64,000 bases of DNA from positions 62,001 through 126,000 of the forward strand of contig CAVOZJ010000024.1 of the NCBI GenBank assembly GCA_963700885.1. Direction: 5' to 3'. Below, in pieces: positions 36,400-45,045 of this stretch. Position 1 is the first letter of the stretch. Each line of letters begins with the position of its first letter. This stretch comes from Anderseniella sp963700885 (GTDB lineage: Bacteria; Pseudomonadota; Alphaproteobacteria; Rhizobiales; Aestuariivirgaceae). The notes beneath the pieces were generated by a model that was given only the letters and a program-made list of their open reading frames with translations, searched no databases and had not been told where the DNA came from. Both the position numbers and the translations under genes were made by a program.

Positions 36400-38079
36400 A
36401 TGGCGGGGCGCAGGAAGCCTGTGGCAGAGTTGGTGTTGTTGCCGATGGGTGGCATGGGTGAGATTGGCATGAACGCCTACGCCTACGGGCTGGGCGCGTC
36501 TGCCAAGCGCAAATGGATACTGGTTGACTGCGGTGTCAAGTTCGGTGATGAAAGGGATCCCGGCATTGATGTAATCCTCCCGGATCTCAGTTATCTGGCA
36601 AACCAGGCCAGAAACTTGCTCGGCATTTTCCTGACCCATGGCCATGAAGATCATATTGGTGCCGTGCCATGGCTTTGGCCGCAGCTGCGTTGCCCGGTCT
36701 ATTGCACACCCTTTACCGCAGAACTCCTGAAACTGAAGCTAGCCGAGGCTGGTTTGCTGGGTGAGGTGCCGTTGCGGGTCGTGCCGCTTGGCGGGACTGC
36801 TGATGTAGGAGATTTTTCAGTCGAGTTTGTTTCTGTCACACATTCTATTCCCGAACCGTCCGCGCTGGCAATTCGAACACCCGCGGGAACGGTGCTGCAT
36901 TCGGGAGACTGGAAACTGGACCCCACTCCAACCATTCCACCATTGATGGCTATCGACCGCCTCATGCAGATCGGCGCGGAAGGTGTTGATGTTCTCGTAT
37001 GTGACTCGACAAATGTGCTGCGCGAAGGCCACTCACCATCGGAATCCGAGATATCCGACACTCTTGCCCACATCATGGGCGAGGCAAAGGGCCGGGTGGC
37101 AATAACAACCTTTGCCAGTCATGTAGGTCGCATAACTTCAATCGCCCAGGCAGCTCGCGCCAATGGTCGCGAAGTTGTCGTGGCGGGCAGGGCGATGCAC
37201 AATGTCATTGCTGCAGCGCGTGAAGTTGGTCTCCTGAAGGAGGCTAACAGCTTCCGCGATCAGACCGAATATGGATACCTGCCGAAAGACAAGGTTGTCC
37301 TGTTGTGTACCGGGTCGCAGGGTGAACCCCGCGCTGCCATGGCAAGGATAGCTGCAGATACCCATCCCGACATAACGCTGGACAAGGGGGATCTGGTGAT
37401 TTTTTCGTCCAAGACCATTCCAGGCAATGAAAAATCGGTTGGAGAGTTGCTCAACCGGCTGGCGGAGCAGCAGGTGGAAGTCATCACATCAGACGACGCA
37501 CTGGTTCATACATCCGGTCATCCGCGACAGGATGAGTTGCGCCAGTTTTACAGCTGGGTGAAACCGAAACTGCTTGTGCCGATGCATGGTGAAGCCCGTC
37601 ACCTGGCAAGGCAGACAGAGTTTGCGGTGCAATGCGGTATTCCAGCATCTGCACTGGTTCTGGCGGGACAGATGCTTCGGGTGGCGCCTGCAAAAGCACA
37701 AATCGTCGATGAAGTTCCCTGCGGGCGACTGCATGTAGATGGGCGCCTGATTGTCCCGAGTGTTGAAGGCCCGAGCCGCAAGCGGCGCAAGCTGGCAAAC
37801 GTGGGTGTCGTGGCGGCTTCCCTGGTGATCGACGGCAGTGGCGGAATGGTGGATGACCCGCAAATCGTCCTGGACGGATTGCCCGAAGAGACTGAGGCCG
37901 GATATGAATTCTTCGAGCTTGTGTTGGACATTATTGAAGAGGTGTACGAATCGATCCCCCGCAAACGACGCCAGATGGATGAGGTAGTGGAAGAAAAACT
38001 CCGCCAGTCAATCCGCCGTAGTGTCGAGACTGAATGGGGCAAGCGTCCTATCGTACACGTATTGATCCACAGGGTCTGA
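36400..38079 (+). CDS. rnj: Ribonuclease J
   Basis: Metallo-beta-lactamase/beta-CASP ribonuclease of 559 residues with 5'-exonuclease and endonuclease activity, involved in rRNA maturation and mRNA decay in alphaproteobacteria. Zinc ligands lie in THGHEDHIG (His80, His82, Asp84, His85), SGDWKLDPTP, and the C-terminal HTSGHPRQDEL region of the beta-CASP part. I chose ATG 36400 because the GGGG ribosome site sits 5 bases upstream; the GTG one codon earlier is too close. Located after birA as in rhizobia, where mce and proS usually come next. Here they are replaced by the minus-strand cassette at 38.1-42.2 kb. Confidence 0.95.
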   Translation: MAGRRKPVAELVLLPMGGMGEIGMNAYAYGLGASAKRKWILVDCGVKFGDERDPGIDVILPDLSYLANQARNLLGIFLTHGHEDHIGAVPWLWPQLRCPVYCTPFTAELLKLKLAEAGLLGEVPLRVVPLGGTADVGDFSVEFVSVTHSIPEPSALAIRTPAGTVLHSGDWKLDPTPTIPPLMAIDRLMQIGAEGVDVLVCDSTNVLREGHSPSESEISDTLAHIMGEAKGRVAITTFASHVGRITSIAQAARANGREVVVAGRAMHNVIAAAREVGLLKEANSFRDQTEYGYLPKDKVVLLCTGSQGEPRAAMARIAADTHPDITLDKGDLVIFSSKTIPGNEKSVGELLNRLAEQQVEVITSDDALVHTSGHPRQDELRQFYSWVKPKLLVPMHGEARHLARQTEFAVQCGIPASALVLAGQMLRVAPAKAQIVDEVPCGRLHVDGRLIVPSVEGPSRKRRKLANVGVVAASLVIDGSGGMVDDPQIVLDGLPEETEAGYEFFELVLDIIEEVYESIPRKRRQMDEVVEEKLRQSIRRSVETEWGKRPIVHVLIHRV

Positions 38080-38136
38080 CTCGCACCTCCCGAAGCGACA
38101 GATGTCCGCCCTGGATCGGCTTTGTTCGAAAAAACT

Positions 38137-39888
38137 TCAAACCCCGCCACGCCGCTTGCGCTCAGCATTATCCCACGCTGTCAGCGCCTGGTAGTCGGGA
38201 ACGAAGCCCAGGCCCTTCTGCGCGTCTGACGACACGGCATCCTGCGAAGTCACAACGTCGATAAGTGCAGGCGCATTGGCGATGGCCCGCTGCAGTGCGG
38301 CGGCCAGGTCGGCGGGGTCTTCCACCCGCTCGCCGTGCGCGCCCAGCGCTCGGGCCATGGCACCGTAATCTGCATACCGCAGCGTGGTCCCGACCACGCG
38401 GCCGCCATAGTTGGTGTCCTGATCGAAGCGTTCGATGTTCCACGCCGCGTTGTTGGAAACAATCCACACCGGCGTCGCTCCGTGACGGACGGCGGTGTCA
38501 ATCTCCATTGCGTTGAAGCCGAATGCCCCGTCGCCATTTACTGAAATAACCTGCCGGTCCGGGTAGGCGAGGCTGGCAGCCACGGCAAATGGCACTCCGA
38601 CGCCGAGACACCCGAATGCGCCTGCGTCCATGTAGGTGGCGGCTTCAAGCCCAATCCTGGCAAAGCTCAACAAGTCGCCGCCATCGGCAATGGCGATGTA
38701 GTCGTCATCCGCCACCTGCCTGATTGCATCGAAAATCGCCATGGGGTGGATCTTGCCGTCCGCTCCGGTCTGCGCGGTCTGGGCTGCGCCACTGCTCGCA
38801 GTACGTTCCTGCTGCTTGCCCCGCAATCCGGCCAGCCAGTCATCATCGCGTTTGCCGGCATCATTGCCCAGCGCTTCGGTGATGGCATTGAGCGCAAGAC
38901 CCACATCGGCCAGCAACTCAGGATTCCCGCGCCGGTTGTCGAGCAGCTCGCCTGCCGTATCCGCTATCCGGATGAAGCGGGCATTGCCGAAAACCGCCGG
39001 TGAGCCATATGCCATCTGGTAGTCGAGTTTGCGGCCCAGCACGACAACAAGGTCCGCTTGTCCCATGGCCGCCCCGCGTACTGCCCCGGCAATCGCCGGG
39101 TGACCTGCCGGTACGAGTTCCCGGCTTTCCTGGGTATCGAGATAGAGTGCGTCGGTGGCATCAAGAAAGCGTACCAACTCACGGCCGGCGCTACGCGCGC
39201 CCCGACCGGTTATCACCAGCGGGCGCCTGGCTCCCCGTATGGCAGCGACGATTTCAGCCACCGCTTCCGGTTCAGGTTGACCCTTGCGGCGCGGCGTACC
39301 ATTGAGCCATTCGTCCAGCACCAGTTGCGGTTGCACGTGGGTGCGCAATACGTCCGTTGGAATTTCGATGTAGGCAGGGCCCGGTTCGCCCATGTCGCCA
39401 AAGGCACGCGAAATCGCTTCGTCCATCTCGCGCATCACCTGGTCAGCCACCCTTGCGGTACGTGAATAACGACAAACGGGCTTGAGAATGTCAACGTGTG
39501 GAATGTCCTGAAGCGGCCCCATGTTAGCCTGCGGCCGTGAGGTGCAGCCGCCGATCAACAACACCGGCACACGCGCCAGCGAGGCATTGGCCATAGCCGT
39601 CACGGTATTGGTCACGCCGGGGCCGGCAGTCACCATGGCGACACCGAAACCGCCGGTCAGTTCGGCATGTGCGTGGGCCATGTGCACTGCTGCGCGCTCG
39701 TCGCGCACGTCGATAATGCGAATGCCGGCCTGCGCTGCGTAATCCCAGATCGGCTGGATGTGTCCGCCCTGCAGTCCGAAGATGCGGTCAATGCCGCGCG
39801 CCTTAAGAGCCTTGGCAATCCAGGCGGCGACGCTTGACGGATCATCATTCAGGTCCTGGCGGGAAATGTCTGCCGCACTCACAGTCAT
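38137..39888 (-). CDS. Thiamine-diphosphate-dependent lyase/carboligase (acetolactate synthase-like)
   Basis: A 583-residue three-domain TPP enzyme. The N-terminal pyrimidine domain has the catalytic Glu64 (DVRDERAAVHMA) and the AGPGVTN signature. The central domain is Rossmann-like (RPLVITGRGARSAG). The C-terminal PP domain has the TPP motif GDG (452-454), with NN at 479-480 closing the GDG-X24-NN pattern. Such enzymes include acetolactate synthase, oxalyl-CoA decarboxylase, 2-hydroxyacyl-CoA lyase and benzoylformate decarboxylase. Because the upstream gene is an acyl-CoA ligase, a CoA-thioester lyase such as oxalyl-CoA decarboxylase or 2-hydroxyacyl-CoA lyase is a reasonable guess, but the sequence does not decide it. 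No regulatory ilvH subunit is adjacent, which argues against anabolic acetolactate synthesis. Codons look more G+C-rich than in the flanks. Confidence 0.88.
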   Translation of the reverse strand: MTVSAADISRQDLNDDPSSVAAWIAKALKARGIDRIFGLQGGHIQPIWDYAAQAGIRIIDVRDERAAVHMAHAHAELTGGFGVAMVTAGPGVTNTVTAMANASLARVPVLLIGGCTSRPQANMGPLQDIPHVDILKPVCRYSRTARVADQVMREMDEAISRAFGDMGEPGPAYIEIPTDVLRTHVQPQLVLDEWLNGTPRRKGQPEPEAVAEIVAAIRGARRPLVITGRGARSAGRELVRFLDATDALYLDTQESRELVPAGHPAIAGAVRGAAMGQADLVVVLGRKLDYQMAYGSPAVFGNARFIRIADTAGELLDNRRGNPELLADVGLALNAITEALGNDAGKRDDDWLAGLRGKQQERTASSGAAQTAQTGADGKIHPMAIFDAIRQVADDDYIAIADGGDLLSFARIGLEAATYMDAGAFGCLGVGVPFAVAASLAYPDRQVISVNGDGAFGFNAMEIDTAVRHGATPVWIVSNNAAWNIERFDQDTNYGGRVVGTTLRYADYGAMARALGAHGERVEDPADLAAALQRAIANAPALIDVVTSQDAVSSDAQKGLGFVPDYQALTAWDNAERKRRGGV

Positions 39889-39915
39889 TGGAGATATCCT
39901 TTCCTTGAAGAAGTT

Positions 39916-41475
39916 TCAACCGAGCTGCTCGCGAAGCAGCCGGTGCAATATCTTGCCGGTCGCATTGCGCGGCATCTGGTCAGATGTGATGAAGATGATG
40001 GACCGCGGCCGCTTGTAACCGGCCAGTTGATTCTTGCACCACTCGGTCAGTGAAGCCTCGTCCAATACTGCGCCTTCCCGGCGGACAACAGCGGCGGTAA
40101 CACGCTCGCCCCACTTGTCGTCGGCCAGCCCGATGACGGCGGCATCGGCGACGGCGGGGTGCGAGCCAATTACCGCTTCCACTTCTGAAGGATAGACGTT
40201 CTCGCCACCGGTGATGATGACATTGTTCTTGCGATCAATCAGCTTGATGAAGCCATCTTCGTCCCTGATGGCGATATCGCCCACGCTCATGTAGTTGCCC
40301 CGAAAGGCTTCCGCGGTCTTTTCCGGGTTGTTCCAGTATCCGGTGAAAGCATACGGATTACAGGAGTAAAGCTCGCCCGGCTGGCCGTCCGGCACCTCGT
40401 TACCGTCCTCGTCCAGCAGTCGGATGGGTGCGGAACCGATGGTTTCACGGCCTACGGTGCCGAGCTTGTCGAACTGCTCGTCGGGGTGAAGCATCGTGAC
40501 CCAGCCGCCCTCGGTGGAACCATAAAGCTCGAACAGTCCGGTGTTGGGGAACATTTCCATCACTGCGCGCTTGGTGCCCGCGCGCGCAGGCGCAGACGAG
40601 ATCATCAGTTTCTCCACACGGTCCAGGCTGGCCTTGCCTCGCTCTGCCGGCGGCACGTTCAGCATCATGGTGTAATGGGTGGGTACCAGTGAGGTGAAGG
40701 TGGTGCCGGTTTTCCCCATCGTGCGCAGGCACAGAACGGGGTCGAAGCTGGCCTGCGAGAAGATGGTTACGGCTGCGCCGGAATAGACAAATGCAGAGAA
40801 GAAGAAAAGTGAGTTGGCATGGCACATGGGCATGACCAGCAGCGCGTTGTCGGCCCGCCTAGTGGCCAGTTCCACGGCCGTCATCAGGGACAACATGGCA
40901 ATGCCGCGGTGGGTGCGGATGGCGCCCTTGGGTCTTCCCGTGGTGCCGGACGTGTACATCAGGCACCATGCGTCATCGGGCGAAACGCTTGCGGCCGGTT
41001 CGGAATCGCTGGCGGCTGCGAGCAGATCTTCATAGGCGCGCCATGCACCGTCCACCTTGCCGCCTCCGATCAGGAAATAGCGATCCGCCGGGATTGGGAC
41101 GTTGATCCGCACGGCCTCAACAGTCGGTGTCAGTATATCTTCGCAGATAACCGCAACCGCGCCTGCGTCCTCCATAATGTACTGGGCTTCCGGCCCGGTC
41201 AGGCGGAAGTTGATCGGCACTGCAATGATGCCGGCCTTGGCGGCAGCGGCAAAGATTTCCGCCCATTCGACCCGGTTGTAGGCAAGCACCGCCACCCTGT
41301 CACCCTTTGTCAGGCCGAGTCCGGCAAGGGCATTGGCCAGCCGGCAGGCGCGCTGGTTCCATTGTCTGAATGTCATGGCACGGGTGAGATCCTGCGCGCC
41401 AGTGCGATTGGGTTGCAGACGTGCCTGGCTGCTCAGTACCTGTCCGAGAGTGAGTGGTTCGGTGTCACGTATCAT
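39916..41475 (-). CDS. AMP-forming acyl-CoA synthetase
   Basis: ANL-superfamily ligase of 519 residues that adenylates a carboxylic acid and transfers it to CoA. The ATP-binding P-loop YTSGTTGRPKG is at 174-184, ELYGSTEGG and GYWNNPEKT follow, the hinge region reads DRKNNVIITGGENVYPSEVE, and the catalytic Lys508 is in ATGKILHR. The substrate is unknown; medium-chain, aryl or short di-acids are all possible. It ends 27 bases before the TPP enzyme and starts inside the end of the GntR regulator gene (4-base overlap), so the three genes form one operon. Confidence 0.92.
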   Translation of the reverse strand: MIRDTEPLTLGQVLSSQARLQPNRTGAQDLTRAMTFRQWNQRACRLANALAGLGLTKGDRVAVLAYNRVEWAEIFAAAAKAGIIAVPINFRLTGPEAQYIMEDAGAVAVICEDILTPTVEAVRINVPIPADRYFLIGGGKVDGAWRAYEDLLAAASDSEPAASVSPDDAWCLMYTSGTTGRPKGAIRTHRGIAMLSLMTAVELATRRADNALLVMPMCHANSLFFFSAFVYSGAAVTIFSQASFDPVLCLRTMGKTGTTFTSLVPTHYTMMLNVPPAERGKASLDRVEKLMISSAPARAGTKRAVMEMFPNTGLFELYGSTEGGWVTMLHPDEQFDKLGTVGRETIGSAPIRLLDEDGNEVPDGQPGELYSCNPYAFTGYWNNPEKTAEAFRGNYMSVGDIAIRDEDGFIKLIDRKNNVIITGGENVYPSEVEAVIGSHPAVADAAVIGLADDKWGERVTAAVVRREGAVLDEASLTEWCKNQLAGYKRPRSIIFITSDQMPRNATGKILHRLLREQLG

Positions 41476-42155
41476 TGGCTGCCATTCGCGGTCGAGTAGC
41501 TGGCGAGAAGCTGAGCGGCACGGGTCGCGTGATCGCTCATCAGCTGTTCAGTTCGTGCCGGATCGCCCTGAAACGCCGCAGCCACGATTGCGGCATGCTG
41601 ATCCCAGATATCATGTGGCGGTTCGGCATCGCGCAGCACGTCACCCATTACCCGGCGCAGGAAACGCCATTGTGGCTCCGCAGTCTGTGCCAGCAGGGGA
41701 TTGCCAGAGGCGTCGTAGAACAGTCGGTGGAAGGCTTCGTCCTGCCTGACCATTTCCGGAACGTCACCCATGTTTACCGCCTTCGTACCCGCGGCAAGTA
41801 TGGCGCAGATCTGCTCCTCGAAAACTTTCCGTAGGGAATCATCCCGGGCAATCCGTGTTGTCGTGTTACGGGCAGCGAGCCCGTCGAGCAGGCCGCGGAC
41901 TTCGTAGTGGTGGTGCATGCTGTCAATGTCGAGGTGCGATACCCGCATTCCTCGTTTGCCAACTTCTTCCACCAGTCCGTCTGCCTTGAGCAGCGCCATG
42001 GCCTGTTGAACCGGCTGGCGCGACACACCCAGCCATTCAGCCAACTGTTCCTGCTTCAGGTGGCTGCCAGGGGCTAACCGTCCGGAACAGATTTCGTCGA
42101 GGATTGCCTCGTATACCTGGTCAGCCAGAGCAGGGGATGTTTGTATAAGGTTCAA
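41472..42155 (-). CDS. GntR-family regulator with FCD domain
   Basis: Transcription factor of 227 residues. The N-terminal winged helix (about 10-72) shows the GntR pattern ADQVYEAILDEICSGRLAPGSHLKQEQLAEWLGVSRQPVQQAMALL. The C-terminal FCD domain (about 80-210) has the Asp/His metal- and ligand-binding residues (DEAFHRLFY and DQHAAIV). FCD regulators usually respond to organic acids or fatty acyl effectors and repress the operon they belong to. It is the first gene of a three-gene minus-strand operon with the acyl-CoA ligase and TPP enzyme, so their substrate or product is the likely effector. Confidence 0.9.
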   Translation of the reverse strand: MNLIQTSPALADQVYEAILDEICSGRLAPGSHLKQEQLAEWLGVSRQPVQQAMALLKADGLVEEVGKRGMRVSHLDIDSMHHHYEVRGLLDGLAARNTTTRIARDDSLRKVFEEQICAILAAGTKAVNMGDVPEMVRQDEAFHRLFYDASGNPLLAQTAEPQWRFLRRVMGDVLRDAEPPHDIWDQHAAIVAAAFQGDPARTEQLMSDHATRAAQLLASYSTANGSQ

Positions 42156-42519
42156 ATTTATGTATTCCGAATTCTGAATTCAATATATGCTAATACAATA
42201 CCCGTGTGACAGTCAATCAGATCGCTGTGGATTTCGGTTGCCAGCCGCGAAAACCTCACACGCGAAACGTCCGCAAAGTTGCGGAGCGACTTCTGTTTTC
42301 TACGCTCAACAGACGAAAGGGGTGTATATTTCGCATTGCATCTTGCTCCTATGATGATGCAAATGGTGCCACAATCACAGCTCGCCCGGTTGTCGGCCTG
42401 CAACCTAGAAGCCATTACACAATTGCAAGCAGGGGCGACTCGTGAACTAGCATGAAACCGGGCTGATCAGATGGGTTGATGAGTTCACTTGGATTTTTAA
42501 AGGTAGGGTGTACCGGAAT
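42156..42519. other. Intergenic region between GntR operon and export lipoprotein
   Basis: A 364-base divergent region. The half near 42161-42200 is AT-rich with repeats that may be the GntR operator. A 79-codon frame at 42206-42445 is not convincing. The promoter of the plus-strand lipoprotein should lie at about 42420-42490 but no clear motif was seen. Confidence 0.4.
42161..42197. promoter_or_regulatory. Candidate operator of the GntR operon
   Basis: TGTATT at 42161-42166 and AATACA at 42192-42197 form an inverted repeat. Between them is a direct repeat GAATTC-T-GAATTC-like core (CCGAATTCTGAATTCAA). It lies 6-42 bases upstream of the GntR start codon, where autoregulatory operators of FCD regulators usually sit. 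The assignment is by position and symmetry only. Confidence 0.35.
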
Positions 42520-42900
42520 ATGAAGCGCGCAATTTTTATGCTGCCAATATTGACATCACTGTTGATGGCAGGATGCTCGACCAGCAACAGCCCCAGTTAC
42601 AACGCCACGACCACGCCGCCTGCGAGCAGCGGATTGTCAAATCCTGATTCCGGCGTGGCTGATTCAGGTGCCTACCGGTTGGGCTCTGGCGACAAAGTCA
42701 GTGTGAGCGTTTTTGGCGAGGATCAATTGTCCGGCGAGTTTGTTGTAGGCGAAGACGGATCTGTTAACCTGCCTTCGTTGGGAGCTGTACCGGCGACGGG
42801 CCTGACGATCACGGAATTTCAGAATAACCTTGTTACACGTTATGCAAGCGGTTATGTGAGTGACCCAAAAGTGTCAGTATCTGTGCTGAATAGCCAGTAG
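42520..42900 (+). CDS. Short polysaccharide-export lipoprotein (Wza-like N-terminal domain)
   Basis: A 126-residue lipoprotein: MKRAIFMLPILTSLLMAGC with lipobox LMAGC and Cys19, a Ser/Pro/Thr-rich linker, then a single polysaccharide-export domain (YRLGSGDKVSVSVFGEDQLSGEFVVGEDGSVNLPSLGAVPATGLTITEF). The SLBB repeats and the C-terminal pore helix of full Wza/KpsD proteins are missing and the frame ends cleanly, so it is a minimal form seen in rhizobia, not obviously truncated. It may be a periplasmic or outer-membrane accessory of polysaccharide secretion (inference). ATG 42520 was preferred over GTG 42508 because the AGGTAGGG element would otherwise touch the start. No capsule genes are adjacent. 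Confidence 0.8.
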   Translation: MKRAIFMLPILTSLLMAGCSTSNSPSYNATTTPPASSGLSNPDSGVADSGAYRLGSGDKVSVSVFGEDQLSGEFVVGEDGSVNLPSLGAVPATGLTITEFQNNLVTRYASGYVSDPKVSVSVLNSQ

Positions 42901-43051
42901 TAAATTTAGCTTCACCAAAGGTGAAAACGTTCGAACCGGTTCCTATATGACGTCAATTGCCACCGGCACGAAATTCCCGGGCAACCATGGAACTTTGCCT
43001 CGCAAATAGTGAAATGTGATTTTTACCGATTGAACTGGAGTAGGAGTTTTG

Positions 43052-43687
43052 ATGTTGAACCGTCGTACATTCACCGGCCTGGGTATCGGCGCTGTTGCAA
43101 CCACGCTGTTTTCCCCTTCCATCATAGCACGTCCTGCGGGACAAAGTTTCTACGCGACACCGGATGATCCCTATCCGATAGATCCTATCGGTCCCGGCGT
43201 TATCCCCGCTAAATACATGCGACAGGTCGTTCCGTATGCAAATAACCTTGACCCGGGCGCCATTGTTGTTGACACCCATAATCGCTTTCTCTACGTGAAA
43301 ATTGATCCAGGCCGGGCTATGCGTTTTGGGGTTTCGGTCGGCAAGCAAGGGTTTGGTTGGTCTGGTCATGCGAAGATCATGCGCAAGGTGATGTGGCCGA
43401 AATGGACCCCGCCGAAGGAAATGATTGCTCGCAGTAAAAAGCTTGCGAAATATGCCAATGGCATGCCCGGAGGTCCCGAGAATCCACTCGGTGCACGTGC
43501 CTTGTACCTGTATAAGAATGGAAAGGACACACTGTACCGCATCCACGGCACCAACGCGCCGACCAGCATCGGCAAGGCACAATCATCTGGCTGCATTCGA
43601 ATGCTGAATGAGGATGTTGTTGATGTTTTTAATGCCGCGGTAATCGGCACGGACGTCTACGTCCTGTCGAACAGAAGGGACGGCTAG
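43052..43687 (+). CDS. L,D-transpeptidase (YkuD domain), exported
   Basis: Peptidoglycan-modifying enzyme of 211 residues that makes 3-3 cross-links or attaches proteins to the wall in the periplasm. The signal sequence begins MLNRRTFTGLGIGAVATTLF, with two Arg before a hydrophobic core. The YkuD catalytic motif is complete: His165 in HGTNAPTSIG and nucleophile Cys181 in SSGCIRML. ATG 43052 has AGGAG five bases upstream. A second family member lies at the right edge of the window. Its neighbours are an export lipoprotein and a DD-peptidase, so this is an envelope gene group. Confidence 0.93.
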   Translation: MLNRRTFTGLGIGAVATTLFSPSIIARPAGQSFYATPDDPYPIDPIGPGVIPAKYMRQVVPYANNLDPGAIVVDTHNRFLYVKIDPGRAMRFGVSVGKQGFGWSGHAKIMRKVMWPKWTPPKEMIARSKKLAKYANGMPGGPENPLGARALYLYKNGKDTLYRIHGTNAPTSIGKAQSSGCIRMLNEDVVDVFNAAVIGTDVYVLSNRRDG

Positions 43688-43913
43688 GTAACAGCCGACC
43701 ACCGCTCGAGAAGTCGATGGGGAATATTTCCTCCTTTTGGATTGAAGTCTGTTTCGGTGCCAGGTTGTTCTCAAAGACAGACGGACAACACAGGCGCGTT
43801 CGCGACAACTTCGACATGCAGGAGGTTTCTGAGGTTTCTCCGTTTTTCAGAACGAGCATAATGCCTGAGATTACCTTATTGCCAGGAACGGGGCAGACTG
43901 GAGATTTACCTCA

Positions 43914-44804
43914 ATGAACACTCACCCAAAGTTGCCAACAGTTCTTGTTGCTATGATCTGGCCAACGAAGTTAGGTGCCATCGTGCCGGTGCACATCAAG
44001 GCAAAGATCAGGTTTCTGGCTCGCATGCTACTGACACTTTCCTGCTTCGTGGCCGCTCCGCTCAACATGGGTCGCGCGTCAGATACCGCGATGTTTGACG
44101 AACTCCTTGCAAAGCTGGCGCCGCCACCTTCCAACCAGGCCCTAGAACAAATCCCCGATCTTGGACGAAGGCTACTGGCACTGCGCAGCTATGTGCGCGC
44201 TGGTTCAAAAATCGCCGAGCGGTGGAGCTGGACCGACGAAGAAATCGAGGCATACCAGGGCTCCGCCGGACAGCAGGCGCTGCTTGCCGAAATCGAGGCG
44301 GTCAACGCCCATTTCAAACAAGCCAACCCGGGCTACGAGATTTACGTTCATGGTACAGTTCGTAGTCTCGATCAGCAGATTGCAAAATGGAACAGTAATG
44401 AGTCAGTCGGTATTGCAGCAGAAGAAATCTTGACAGCCTGGCAGGAGAGATTCGGCGACGGGACGGAAGCTGCCGGCAGTATGAATCCGAAAGAGGTGCG
44501 AAACTGGCTGTCCGGTTTCCGGCTTTCGAAACGCGCCAATCTTGCTGCGCCCGGGCTTACCTTGCACGGGCGGGCTCATGCCATCGACTTCCAGGTGATG
44601 AAAGACGGCCAGATCCTGGCCGGTGCCAACTTCAGGGAGATCGAACCTGTGTGGCGGGCGGAGGGCTGGGATGTGAAGCTGAAGGAGAGCATGGAGGCTG
44701 CCGGGCCGTCCTTCTCCGGTCCGCTAACTGCTCCGGTCGAACCATGGCATTACGATTACAATCCGCAGGCCCAATCTGCCTCGACCGAAAACGACGCGAA
44801 CTGA
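43914..44804 (+). CDS. M15-type D-alanyl-D-alanine carboxypeptidase-like protein
   Basis: A 296-residue protein with an N-terminal hydrophobic stretch (about 35-55) that may be a signal or anchor, then a helical region and a C-terminal zinc peptidase-like domain. The metal-site pattern of VanY/VanX peptidases is visible: His218 and Asp225 in LHGRAHAID (spacing 7) and His279 in EPWHYDY. Such enzymes trim D-Ala from peptidoglycan stem peptides, matching the L,D-transpeptidase 230 bases upstream, which uses tetrapeptides. The start is uncertain: GGAG lies 10 bases before 43914, but a signal peptide would begin more naturally at the internal MLLTLSCFVAAPL. Confidence 0.75.
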   Translation: MNTHPKLPTVLVAMIWPTKLGAIVPVHIKAKIRFLARMLLTLSCFVAAPLNMGRASDTAMFDELLAKLAPPPSNQALEQIPDLGRRLLALRSYVRAGSKIAERWSWTDEEIEAYQGSAGQQALLAEIEAVNAHFKQANPGYEIYVHGTVRSLDQQIAKWNSNESVGIAAEEILTAWQERFGDGTEAAGSMNPKEVRNWLSGFRLSKRANLAAPGLTLHGRAHAIDFQVMKDGQILAGANFREIEPVWRAEGWDVKLKESMEAAGPSFSGPLTAPVEPWHYDYNPQAQSASTENDAN

Positions 44805-45045
44805 CGGACGGTGCTAAATTCAGCTTTTTCAACAATGCTTGGAACTGCTTGTGCAATTGGAGCAATGACGAAGGTCCCGGCATCTGGTTTGTTGAGCTAC
44901 CGAACCTTGATTCCGCAGACAGGCTTGATGCATGTGCCGCAGCGACACTTTGAGGCCGCAGTTACAAGCAGGCTTGCAAACCATCCCCGCCGCACCTCAG
45001 ATCCAGATCTCCAAGCGGACGTTTTTGGTATACGGTGGTAACGTC

